In this document: piece after piece, positions 12,601-24,420 of the stretch
Layout: each line of letters opens with the position of its first letter
Position numbering within the stretch: the stretch's first letter is position 1
Assembly (NCBI GenBank): GCA_947034885.2
Contig: OX344750.2
Location: 10,140,553-10,204,552 of the forward strand
From: Thuidium tamariscinum
Lineage: Eukaryota > Streptophyta > Bryopsida > Hypnales > Thuidiaceae
Direction of reading: 5' to 3'
DNA: 64,000 nucleotides
Notes under the pieces: model-generated
What the model was told of the DNA's origin: nothing
Seen by the model: the letters and a program-made list of their open reading frames with translations, nothing else
Database searches by the model: none
Made by a program: the position numbers and the translations under genes

Positions 12601-15600
12601 ACAAGATTTAACCATTCAAATCATGTCCAAATTTGAATGTCGTTGAATTGACAAAATTCCACGACTTTGGCACTGTACGGAAGTAAATACCGATCCTAGT
12701 TTTGTGAGTTTTTTCTGGATGAATGTCACAGTCTTTGGAGTCCAGAATCACGCCAATTTATTGACATTCAAGACGATTCCAGTAACATGAAATAAAGTCC
12801 CGGGTCGGTCCTGTGGCCAGATTTTTTTGTTCCTCATAACATGGCAAAACTTTCAATTACTTCTAGAGTTACCAATTCCATACCTCACACTTTCCAGATG
12901 CGCATCAATAAATTCATTTCAATCCTAGTGACTTATGTGTCTCTCAGCAAATGATAACTTACATTGTTAATACTAACTGGTTCCATCACTCTGGCGAGTA
13001 TGACGATGGCAGGTATTTTTTCCGGTGCTTCATTGGCACTGTTGGGCGGCTTCCTGGTGCTGTTGACGACCACCTCGGAGTACCGAGCCTTGGGAGGCCA
13101 CAATTACATGAACACGGTGTTTCATGTGTTCAGCACTTTGGGGCTGGTGCTGCTGCACATGTACATGTACGGCGTCAACGTGCTGGTCTGGCAGAGAGTT
13201 CGCATCAACTACCCTTTCATCTTCGAGTTTGCACCGGGCAGCGCGCTTCGTTACCGGGAGGTTTTCTTAGTCTGCACGGCATTCACCAGCTTGCTGCTGG
13301 GCACCATGATTGCGCACATCATAGCCAGCACCCGAGAGTTTCTGCATTACTACACCTCCGAGTGGGCTCCCATGGGCATCACGCTGGTAATTCACTTCAT
13401 CCCACAGCTATTGAAAGCTTCCTGCTGATCGACACATTAGGAGTTTGAAGGTCTCGGAAGCCTCATTTTGGATGCAACGCAGTGGTGCTTTTCTGGGTGG
13501 ATTTGACTGATAGAAGGTCCATGAAATTAAGGCATATACTAGTGCCAATGGTTTGTATTCATGTTGAGCTGGATCGAGTGACACACGGCACGCCCAATTA
13601 ATTAGGATTAATTGTTGCGTCTCCTATGAGTGTCAAAAGGTCCATGATGGTGACACATTCTGCGCGTATCATGCTGCATTTGAACATGATAAGGATTGGA
13701 TGTTAAAATGACATCCAAATGAAAGATGTTATTCGTTGAACTATCCCCTTGCCATATTTTAGTACGTAATTTTTATTCTAGGAGTCAAATATAGCACCAT
13801 ATGTATGGGAACCCGGCAATCTTACCCAGGTGTTTTATTGCCTAATGTTTGCAGCTATTTCTTGTAGCTCTTTGCACACCAATGAATGTGCTGTACAAAT
13901 CCACACGTATGTGTTTCCTTCGTTGCTTTCAACGCGTTATTTGTGCTCCTTTTTGCAAGGTGCGTACTACCCTTCCCAACTAGCCTCAAAACATGTCACC
14001 TTGAAATTTTGTTCAGTGTTTTTTTAACTCGCTCAAGTTCCACAAACACGTTTGTCTTCAGATTTTCTCACCATGCCATGATACAATTTAAAGGTGTATT
14101 CTAGTAGTTGTTGAAAAATAGCCTGGAAGCAGGACAATATAGAAAGTCGGTAACTTTCTTATGTTATATCCATCTTCGCAGGTTGTGCTGGCAGATTTTT
14201 TCCTTGGCGATCAACTGACAAGCCAAGTTGCTTCGTTCCGAAACTTGGAATTCATGTTATGCTATTACTCGGGTGGGTACTTCCAAAATCGACGGGGGGA
14301 CGTTTGTGCTCGCAACGGCACTTTCAAGGCGATGATGTATGTCTTCTCTTCGTTGCCGTATTGGTTCCGACTCTTGCAGGTAAATACTCTTTGTCGAATT
14401 TAAGCAAAATACCCTGCATAATTAATCTCAATGCAAGCACCAGCAAGTTTCAACCCCACTGTGACAAGTTGTGATTGCCAAAGAAGAGTCCAGTACTCCA
14501 AGTGCAGACTAACAGTTCAAGAGTTCTGGCAATGGACCTAATGATACAGTCCACAATGCTATGAAATATGCATACAATAGTTGAGAGCTGCAACAGGAGA
14601 GTTACCTTTTTTGTTTTTGTTTTAGTATTTTGAGATCTTGAGACATGATCCGAATAACTCAAACTTGCCTACCTTGAGATTATGACATTTAATGACTAAG
14701 GAAGCTCGATATTGAAGAACAGCTTTAGTCAGGTACTAACCTGTGATTCTTCTTCTTCAAAACGTAGTCCACTTTGCCATGCCCGGTTAGCCCGCTGATA
14801 TTCCAATTACTTAAGTAAGATCCTCGCAAGTAATCACCTGATACGTTCTTGCAGTGCATGAGGAGATGGCGAGATGAAGGAGACAAGATGCAATTTTACA
14901 ATGCTGGGAAGTATGCGTCCGCAATGTTGGCGATGGTGATCAAACTCACCTACAATTCCAAGGCAAACACCACCTGGCTAATCCTGTTCATCACTTTCTC
15001 TTGTTTTGCAACGCTGTACCAACTCTACTGGGATCTTGTCGTCGATTGGGGACTGCTTCAGCGACACTCCAGGAACCCGTGGCTCCGTGACAACCTCGTT
15101 CTGAAGAAAAAATACATTTATTTTGTTTCTATGGTAAGGACATTCAACACATTGATCTGTGTGATTCTTCCCAATCTTGACTGTTTCTTTTTTCCCACTC
15201 ATACTCATTTCTCTCTCTTAAAAAGCAATGCAATAGGCAGTGTGAAAGTACGTAGTCTAATCTTGTTATGAGAAATAAAATACGGAGTGGCCGTGAGGTA
15301 TGTTAAGCATTTTCACAGCAAAGTTGTATTTAAATTCATGATAATTATCAGACACAACTTGACAGCATGCATGCTCAATCAGGGTCTCAAAGGAGGTCAT
15401 CATACCACTAAAGAAGGATAAGATTATGAAAAACAACCATGCTCTTCATTTGTAATGCTTAAGTCGACTCCTACAGAGATGGGCTCCATTACGGTTAATA
15501 TGTTGAAGTCATTTTCCGTTCTTTGATTTCTTATTGAAAGTATCTAAGAATAACCTCACTCCTTTCTCTGGTGTGGCATCGTAGCATTTTATAACCCAAA

Positions 15601-16541
15601 GATTTCCTCTCTTGGGCCTTCTGTGACACCTCACCAAAGAATACTCTGTTTTTGCCAGGATGTGATTAAAATAATTAATTAATTAAACTAATAACTTAAA
15701 AGTCACTTAGTGATAGTGAATAGGCTTTAACCCTGAAGCGCTCAGACGTCCATATTCTGGACGATGAACAGAGGGCTTCAAGGCACTGTTTCATCCAATT
15801 AATTTCGCATTTATCAAATGTAACACTTGAATCTAGAAAAGACAACCTTCCTTAATGACCTGGTTCATTAAATTCTAGTAAATGGTATATCTGTACAAAG
15901 CCATAAGCAAAAATGTGCAAAAATTCTAAAAAGGATTGAGACGTTTCAGGGTTAACCCTTAAACGCCTCAACCCATTTTTTGAGTTCTGCTCATTTTTGC
16001 TTTTTACTCCGTACAAACTATTTAGTTTCCTCCATTTCCTCAAATTGTTCACAAAGGATTGGTAACCTGAAGAACTCTCCATCTTCCAGAATATGGACCG
16101 GCTTTGGAATTACTAATGACATGACTGTGATTGTGATGTGCAGGGCGTGAATATTGTGTTAAGACTTGCTTGGGTTTCGTCCATTCAACATGTGAACAAT
16201 ATTCCTGGACTCAGCCAACCAGGTTGGGACACCATCTTTGCATCTTTGGAGGTTATCCGCCGGGGTCATTGGAACTTCTACAGGTGCTAGCTTGTACCCT
16301 CCTGAGTACAGTATTTTCATTCATTTTTTTCGTTTTTTTTCCCCTTATTTTTGGCTTTCATCTTACAAATCTGTTCAGGTCTTTCAAAAAGACAAACGTT
16401 CAACTCAGTTACAAGATCTGTGAATGATGTATGTGCACTCACAGATTGGAGAATGAGCATCTCAACAACGTCGGCAAATTCAGAGCCGTGAAGACGGTCC
16501 CCCTCCCATTCAAAGAATTCGAGGGAAACTCATCCTTATAG
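9681..16541 (+). CDS. PHO1: PHO1-type phosphate exporter (SPX-EXS), 11 exons
   Basis: PHO1 proteins export inorganic phosphate, for example in xylem loading, and act at Golgi/endosome and plasma membranes; the SPX domain senses inositol pyrophosphates. Exons: 9681-9920, 10169-10484, 11090-11564, 11998-12118, 12345-12474, 13013-13386, 13855-13959, 14182-14379, 14855-15133, 16144-16283, 16445-16541. All are GT-AG with consistent phases, giving 824 aa against 782 in Arabidopsis PHO1. The N-terminus [16 protein letters not shown] and the blocks [29 protein letters not shown] and [15 protein letters not shown] form the SPX domain (about 1-385). Residues 205-320 hold an acidic, Ser-rich insert with a run of four Asp. 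Several hydrophobic helices follow. The EXS domain (about 590-815) shows [49 protein letters not shown] and [11 protein letters not shown]. Intron 9 contains two small TTAA-flanked MITEs. The start is the first ATG fitting the conserved MVKF. Confidence 0.93.
15731..15951. mobile_element. 221-bp TTAA-flanked MITE in PHO1 intron 9 (copy A)
   Basis: It starts CCCTGAAGCGCTCAGACG and ends with the reverse complement of CCCTGAAACGTCTCA, flanked by TTAA at 15727-15730 and 15952-15955. A short internal palindrome, GTCCATATTCTGGAC, sits near the left end. This is a small piggyBac-like non-autonomous element. Confidence 0.75.
15956..16108. mobile_element. partial TTAA-family MITE, head-to-head with copy A (copy B)
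   Basis: It starts CCCTTAAACGCCTCAACCC directly after the TTAA at 15952-15955 that also bounds copy A. Its first 60 bases align with the reverse complement of copy A's right half (shared CTCATTTTTGCTT or CACATTTTTGCTT, and GTACA), and CCAGAATATGGAC recurs near 16090. The far terminus and its TTAA are lost. Copies A and B are therefore inverted relative to each other and share one target site. Confidence 0.65.
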
Positions 16542-17756
16542 CCGCAGCTTCATTCACAATTGTACAAAGTATTTTTCAAAGTAATTCAGTCCATTTTTTG
16601 GGGAGAGGGTCAGGGATCTGAACCGCAGAGGTAGATGACACAAATAGGGGTGTGCAAGGAAAGAGTACTGTTCCAGAGTCCAAGATTCACATTGAGACAG
16701 GCTGTAAGAAAAGTGCCAAGGAATTGAGAAATTAAAGAAAGGAAAACCATGCTCTTAAATGACACTACATGTGTCAAGTTACATCTATTAAATTAAATAC
16801 ACATTGTCACATGATTTGTCACGATCCATTGTAATAAATATGGTCACGTTTTCATCCCAAATATTTCATTTTGAATGTTTTTCTATGTAGTTCAAATTCT
16901 CATAAGTTCATTTGATGTTACATTGCATCAAGTCTATGCTAGTCGGAAGTATATTCACTCTAATTTTTTTTCAAACACAATCGCTCCATCTTCCAACACA
17001 AACATATGGCTTAGTTTTTATTAGCTTTTGAAATGAAAGGGTGACAACCTGTTGCTCTTAAAAAACATGTATTCAAGTTTCCCCTTAGTTCACTCTGAGG
17101 CATAATTTATCCAATTTAGTAGAAAAACTAGATACTGTAGAGGAAAGACAATGAATAAAAATTATGTCAATGGTCTATAAGATTGAGTGGCTACCACACT
17201 TGACGATTAATTCCCACACTTTCGGGTGACACATGCAAGATGACAAGGAAGACAATGAAGAATCAAGGACTCTCCTGTAACTTCAACTTAATCCATGAAA
17301 TGGGGAAAGAAACACTTCTTATTCTTCATGCGATTGTAGACGGGCTCTACCGAAAATGATGTTACCTACCTACCTTGTTGTAGTGTGTTAACACCATTTC
17401 ATGCATTTGGATGGCTAGTAATCCACCAATCTTGAATGCCTCCGAAATGAAAGTGCCGGTTAAAATCCCACACAAAAGTTGCATTCTGGGTTCATCAAAT
17501 TTGTCTTTTGGCAACTGAGACTCTCGAAGGGCTTCTTTGCAATCCAAACCCTGAGCTTTTCCTTTCAGAATCCAATCACGCCTCCTCAAATGAGCATTTC
17601 TACCACTGCAACGCTCTCCATCTCAAAATGGCTTTGGCTCAACCCAGACAGCCAGATGATAGCTTACTCTTGAGACCAGCAGGGATCCAGCGATCCAAGC
17701 CTTGATAATTATGATCTGTCGGTTCAGCTCAGTGTGCCAGACTTTCGATTTTCTTC
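16542..17756. other. PHO1-protease intergenic region, with a possible orphan exon on the minus strand
   Basis: Mostly AT-rich DNA without genes. A minus-strand open frame at 17362-17589 has coding-like composition (contains DEPRMQLLCGILTGTF) and ends at a donor-like AAG|GTAGGT on the minus strand near 17375. I recognise no family and see no partner exons. It could be an orphan exon of a lost gene, or chance. Confidence 0.3.
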
Positions 17757-20700
17757 ATGCCTTTGCCGAGCAGGAGGAGCAGTCTAAGCAGAAGCATTCC
17801 CGTCTCCCTGCTGCAAGTATGGTGTTGGATTCTCCTGGAGGGCGTAGTGGCAAGCCAAGGCCCCTTGTATAGCTTCGAAGTCACGCACCGATTCTCCGAC
17901 AAGGCTCGGAAGGAGCTGCAGCTTCGTCATGGGGAGCAGTTTCAGGACTGGCCTCCGAAAGGCTCGCTTGAATTTCACCGCATGCTCTTCCACTTCGACT
18001 CGCTTCGCCGTCGCAGCCACTTCCACAGCCATGGAGCTTCAGCTGCAGAGGGGACGAAAGCTTCTCTGCCGCTCATGGCGAATTCCATCGGAAACTCGAC
18101 CTATTATAACATACATGATGGGTGAGCGTGCTGTGATATGCCTTGGAATGTCTCTTCATTTTCTCAAGCGGGGAACCACCCAAAATACACACTGTTAGGA
18201 CTAATCAGATGTTTGAGTCCGGCTTCATGAAGAATTGAGGATTTCTGGTGCATCTAAGGATGAATTCATTGCATTCTGTATTCAAAAGTAATGTAGGTTT
18301 TAAGTTTTTATTGGTGGATAAAAACTTCACATCATCTCTTTAGTAGTAGATGTCCAATTCTTCATCAATATGTATTCATAATTTAAGAATATGAGATGAC
18401 AATTGGGGATAGCAACCATTTTGGGTGTACCTGCCTTGCTTGCCATATATATCATTCTTTTAAGACGATCTATTATAAAAATCTTTGGTATTGACTTTGA
18501 AACCTTCATGTTTGGATATCCATGACGTGACATGCATTCTTCTAATTGTTTTACAAAGATACTAACAACAAGAAATGAGTTTGAGGAATATTAGAAAAAA
18601 GATGTTTATATAAATGCACATGAGTAGTCGTAGATCTAAGTACAAACAATATTTAAAAGTCTACTATACAATTGATAGCATTAATGTAATTGCTTGGGAT
18701 CTCCAAACATGCCTACTTAAGAAATTTAGATGTGTGGTCAATGTGCAAGAATGAATGCATAATAGATTAAGACTAATGTGCAATGTATCCTTCAAAAGCT
18801 ATCCTAGAAGAGATTATACCCAAAAACTAAGTACATCTTAGCATCTCTAGTACCAAGATTGCTCATCAAATATAATTGCTCTTTTGTTAGGTTGCACTAT
18901 ACGTACATTGAGATTGGAACCCCTAGTCAAAGCTACTTTGTAACCTTGGACACTGGAAGTGACTTGCTGTGGGTGCCTTGTGCACATTGCATTGCATGTG
19001 CCCCTTCAGTCTCTTATATCTATGTAAGTTTACAAGGCTTTGATTCAAACCTATCATCATAAGACTTGTATGATTCAATCCTACATGAGTGTGTATGATT
19101 CCAATACTTATATTTGTTCTTGTACCTCAATTTTGTTAAAGTGAAAAAATTTCATGGCTTTGACAATTTTTGAAGGTGATTCACTTGAAATGTAAATCTA
19201 CATTAGCTATCCTAATTTATTGACCTTTTTGCAAACAATTGTCACAATTTTTGGCATTCCAAATCATCCTAGTTAAATAAAATTGACAATTAAGATAGGT
19301 TTTAAAAGATGCAAAAGCCATTTAGGACTTATACTCTACTATTTCCTAATTGGATCCTATCACCAACAAGTCATATATGTATTCATTTGCTTGGACTTCT
19401 TCCTAAATTATTGGATGTAAGTATGACTTGGCTACATTTCAATTGATGGCCACTTGAAAGGATGGATATCTATGCCCAAATCTTTTGAAAGAAATGGGAT
19501 TATTTACAAGTCTATTTTAGTAGGACTTGGATAGTATAGTGAATGGACTCCACACTCAGCAATAAAGAAAATGTAGGTTTTGTACTCTCCATCTCGGGCA
19601 TTGCTTTGTACATCATTGTGAGAGATCTTCAAGCAACAAATTTTTCATTGAGGCTAGTGTCCAAATGGAACTACAGTTTGTCATCTTAAATTAGGCATCA
19701 ATTTGATCAAATGATTACATATTAAGAAATTCATACATATTGCTAATGAAACTTGATTTGAATCCAATATCCTAACTATTATTTTGGTGATGGTTGAATG
19801 TGACCAGAACGCCACATTCAACACATATAATCCCTCTAGTTCAACATCATATGCACCAGTGACATGTGCTAGTGAATATTGTGATCTACTTAATTTTTGT
19901 TCAACTATCACATCATCATGTCCTTATCATTTGCAATACCTTTCTCCCGTTTCCACTAACGGCTATCTTGTCGAAGATGTGATGCACCTTGTCCCACAAA
20001 AGGGTGGCAATAAGACTACTACTCCTGTTATCTTTGGGTACAACAACACTCCTCTTTATTATGGCTTTCCACCCCTATTGATAGTGACTTTTGGCAACCA
20101 AAAAAACACACTTTTCTACATCATATGAAGAATTCTTCTCATGATTCAAAGGAGGTATCCCTATGTACTAACCTTTGAGAGTTGGAAGGTTTGACACAAG
20201 GCTATTGAACATAATGTCAATTTGTTTCACTTAGTCTTACTTATCAAGCTATTTTGTAGAAATGTGAACTTTGAGGTATGCACTTTTCTATTGGTTGACA
20301 AGCTCACATTGAGAAGGTTGTTTTATTGAATCTTGAAATGTCTAGACATTTACTGTTTGGATGGTTGAAGGACTTATCTAGAGGAAGCTATTTTGAATCT
20401 TGCATGTCTCAACATGTACTTTGGGTCATAATGCTAACTAAGAATATCTGGAAACAATCTAGAATAAATAATTACACCTAATTGCATCACAAAATGCTGG
20501 CAATGCATACCCCATCTTCATTTCATGACCTAAATCTAAGGTCGTCATTCTTCTCTCATTCATATGACAAAAATCGAAGAAGAGAAGAATGGTCATCCTA
20601 GATTCATGGTGAACATATTGACGCCATTAGGTGAGGCTTGCAGTTAGGGCTTGGAATTTTGACTGAAATCCTAGTTCACTCGAATTTGACTCTCAGCTGA

Positions 20701-23700
20701 GTCTCCGTGTGAGCTGCTTCCCATCGCAGGTGTGGAACAAATCAGACTGGAGCGTTTGTGAATGGCACCACAGTGCCGGACGGTCTTCTGGGTCTGGGCA
20801 TGCGCCCCATGTCCGTCCCCAGCGTTCTCGCCCAATCCAAAGTGATAGCCAACTCGTTCTCTCTTTGTTTTGACGATGGCTTCAGCACAGGCAGGCTGGT
20901 GTTGGGAGACCGGGGCTCCTCCAAGGCGCACAGCACAGCAATTCTGAAAACCTCACCGTAAGATATGATGATCCCTCACAACTCGTTGCTCTAATTTCTC
21001 TTTCTTGCATGCTCAATCACCAACAGCAGAAAATGCAAGTAGGAATTTCAATAGCAAGAAAGCTAATTTGATTATTATTAGTGAAGCAGATGTAGATAAA
21101 GTTGCTGTATTAAACAGATTTCAACCCAGAGCTCAAGGACGAGGATATTCTATGGCATTTTCATGTTCAGTTTCATAGCAATTTAATGTGGTATCTGGTT
21201 ATGGAAAAATTGTTTTTGATATGAGACTAGTGAGGTATCAATTTTCCAAACTGGCCCAAGTATCTAACGAATGTGCAGGGCTTAGGGTTTCAGAAATTAG
21301 GGCTTTAGTTTCTTTTAGAATTCAGGGGTTTGGGGATTTAGGGTTTAGGGTTTCTACAGGAATTTGCACTGGTATGCATATATGCAAGAATGAAGTCATA
21401 GCAAGCTGGTTTAGTATCAAAGACCAGTATTCGGGTGCATGTTATATTTCAGGTGACAACTAATATGCAGATTCAACGTTAGTCATTTCTCACATTTGAA
21501 AGAGGGTTTGTTGATGGCAACAAGATTTTTGAAGTTGTTTTTAAAACTTGGAACAAATAATTTTATTCCATACAGAGGTCAAGTGTTTGGAAGTCTAGAG
21601 GATCCGCCACAGCTGTTGAATTTAAGTTGAGTCTTGCAGTGGGTGATGAGCTGTTGTGTGCTTCGATGATAGACAGGGTTGGTTATTGGGTGGGCTTGAC
21701 GCACGTGCTTGTGGGCGGTGTATCCGTGAAGACGAACACGGTGGCCATCTTCGACTCAGGAACCACGTACTCTTACCTCGCTACAAAATCTTACAACCTT
21801 GTTACAACTGCTGTAAGGCCTGCTCTGTCTTGTTAAATTCTAGTTGTTGACGAAAAAAAATATCCCTAGCATTGTGTCGAACATAGAGAAAGTAGAAAAT
21901 TGTTGAGTTCATGAGTTTCTGCCTGTTCTGTGTTTTTAATTAAGTCGGTAGGCTGTAATTCATTAAATTTGTTGGCTCTGGACCGAAAATAACATCCGCA
22001 ACTCGAAGATCTCTTCTTTTAAGCCTTTTGTGACCTCTCACCTCACGATGAAATATCCCTCCTTCGGATTGCTGAACATTTTAATTGGTTAATAATGTTA
22101 TGAAAGAGAGGAGGCATTGCATCAACATGGGCTACATCTACAGTAAAAAAAATCAGTAGGATTCTTAAGCACGGTGTTCTTTGCTATTTTCTATTTGGGG
22201 GATTAATTCACATCTACAGAGCACCTTCTCTGCTGAAGGAGCATAGAATCTCGTAGTGAAGTTGCTTGCTAAGCTTAAGTTTTTTTACTGAAGTCATAGA
22301 GGGTGGCTTTTGCAGAGGTCGGTCGTAGAGGATGAAAAGTTGCAGTGCGATACATTAGTGTTTTGAAGCTCTTGTATAATAGAAAACGTCCAGATGCCCG
22401 AGTCGGAGCTTTAAATTTTATGAGATATATGATTATGTGATTTAAGCCATTGAGTCATTCGCCAGTCTGCAATAGAGACTGGAGTTCTTCTTTGAAAGTG
22501 GATCACCTCACTTAGTTGAATTCTGGTGATTTTCCTGTCTGCAGTTGTATGTGATTACTAGTTTTATGTTTATTTCATTTTTATGTTTGGACCCATAGTT
22601 TCATGCAGGTAGACAAGGAAGTCCCTTACAGAAGTGTAACAAGCCCCGTTGACGCCTTCCAACACTGCTATTCACTACCGTAAGTAATTCATCTAATTCA
22701 AATCCAGCAGCTCCTAGTTCGTGCCAGTTAATTCTTAATGCTCCACAAATCCACATTCTTGTGATCACAGTGTAATTTCTTTTTGTGTGATGGCCTGTTG
22801 ATTGTCCAAGTGCAGGAATACAGTTTCTGTAGAATTGCCGACCATCACCCTGAAATTTTTGGGTGGGGCGAAGCTCGAAGTTCTGAGACCCTACGCTATC
22901 ATCCCTATGCCGGTTCGTGGAGTTATTTATTTCAGTCTCTGAGTTTCCCGGAAATCTTGAAAAACTGATTCGCTTGTGCAACTGATGTTAAATCTCAAGG
23001 TTGCAGGTGAATGTGGTTGTGCCTGCAGGATAATTCATATATAGTCTGCTTGAATCTGATGGACAGCAAGAGTGAATATAGCATTGTTGGGCGTATGTTC
23101 TCACTGCTCTATTAACTTATCTTTTTTCATGTCATTCTATAATTTAGAGATTCCATTCTTTTGGCCTTTGTGGCACCTTAATAAGGGTTGAAATATAACT
23201 CCCAGGATTCTAAGGGAGGGATTCTAATTGAAGTGATCAGTGTCACCTCACTAGTAGGTCCCTATTTTGTAGAACCTGCTAGAGTTGGTTAATAATGTTA
23301 TGCTTGGGTTCAGTTGGATGTTTTTGAATTGATCGTGTTTTCAAGGGCCTTCATTACTTGAGCGAAGTCCCAATATAGGGACCCTGTGCATCTTGTTTTA
23401 AACATGAAATTCCTGTGCCACTAAACTGTGGACTTTGATGGCATTGCAGACAATTTTATGGTCAATCAAAGTGTAACCTTTGATCGTGTTAAGAACAAAA
23501 TCACGTGGATTCAAGTTCCATGTACGTGGTTGCTCATTTTTTCCTCTAAACTCTCCAAACCAATGCACAAACAAGACTAGTGATAGCTTTTACATTTTAA
23601 CTCTGAAGTTTCCAACCTAAAAATAAGAAGTTTACCGTAAAAACTAATAGTTGATTATAGTAATTTCCAAAATAATTCAATATGTTATATGCGTTTATAA

Positions 23701-24111
23701 TTTCCTTTTTAAAAGCTACATAATTGATTTATTTCAACTCCAATAGATATGAGAGCAGTCACTTTTGGCACTAACAATGCCATCCACAAAATCATCAATA
23801 CTTTAGAAAAATTCCTGAGTTGTTGAAATGAGATGTTTCTGGATTGAAGACCTCGGATCTAATAAATGGTTTAGAATGTGGTATGCAGCATGTGACAATT
23901 ACCGTACAAGCTTCGGATTGAAAAGTCAAGTCCAAGATAGTTGGCTGAACATTGCTTTCATTGTTTTCTCATCCTACGTTCTCACCTTAAGAACCCATTA
24001 GCACTACACGATAGCGTGGATGTGTACAATTTTACCGTGAAAGGGACAACATCTCAGCAAGGAAACGTCTCAGCAACCAAATTATGGACTGAGATAATGC
24101 TTGAGCCATAA
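17757..24111 (+). CDS. plant A1-family aspartic protease, 10 exons
   Basis: This is a pepsin-like endopeptidase of the plant atypical/nucellin-like group, secreted or membrane-anchored in this family. Exons: 17757-18121, 18891-19023, 19808-20037, 20730-20957, 21677-21812, 22609-22679, 22816-22912, 23029-23092, 23450-23521, 24002-24111. Phases agree and give about 501 aa. A hydrophobic signal segment (VSLLQVWCWILLEGVVA) lies near the N-terminus. The first catalytic Asp is in VTLDTGSDLLWVPC (Asp142), followed by a Cys-rich loop (CAHCIACAPS). GLLGLGMRPMSVPS is the family's conserved core, and the second catalytic motif is AIFDSGTTYSYL (Asp345). A late SYIVCLNLMDSKSEYSIVG block matches the conserved C-terminal lobe. 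Exon 10 is tentative: it gives a short hydrophilic tail ending EIMLEP and does not restore the usual Cys after the WIQVP segment. Intron 4 carries telomere-like repeats. Confidence 0.85.
21276..21356 (+). repeat. interstitial telomere-like (TTTAGGG) motifs in protease intron 4
   Basis: Scattered TTAGGG and TTTAGGG copies occur here, including GATTTAGGGTTTAGGGTTTC near 21335. TTTAGGG is the common plant telomere unit. The run is short and degenerate, so it is more likely a telo-box cluster or double-strand-break repair filler than an old chromosome end. Confidence 0.6.
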
Positions 24112-24420
24112 GGCTCCACAATATTATTGGCCATATTGCCAATAATGCCACGTCGTTTGACTCAATCAAGAACGTCTACATGTGAACTTGTGTGATCGAA
24201 GGGCTCAGACTGGGTTGTGACTTATAATCGTCTTTTAAATAACCAAAAAGATGATGACATGATTTCCAGCAAACTTGGTATTATGGTGAAAACCCTCTCA
24301 AATTACTCAATTTTGGAGGCTGTCATTTTTTACTCATCTAACTATCTGAGATGATGAGGGACCAAGAGATTAGGCCCAACATGACTAAGTAATAAGATTC
24401 CAAGAGATAAGTATACCTGA
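24112..24420. other. convergent 3' intergenic region
   Basis: The aspartic protease (plus strand) and the UPF0114 gene (minus strand) end toward each other here, 309 bases apart. The DNA is AT-rich and holds both 3' untranslated regions. No other feature is seen. Confidence 0.5.

Noticed and set aside
12951-13448. 165-codon plus-strand frame in another phase over PHO1 exon 6
   Set aside because: Shadow of the true frame, which encodes the conserved membrane region.
20671-20936. Minus-strand frames across protease exon 4
   Set aside because: They are antisense to a well-supported exon of the aspartic protease.
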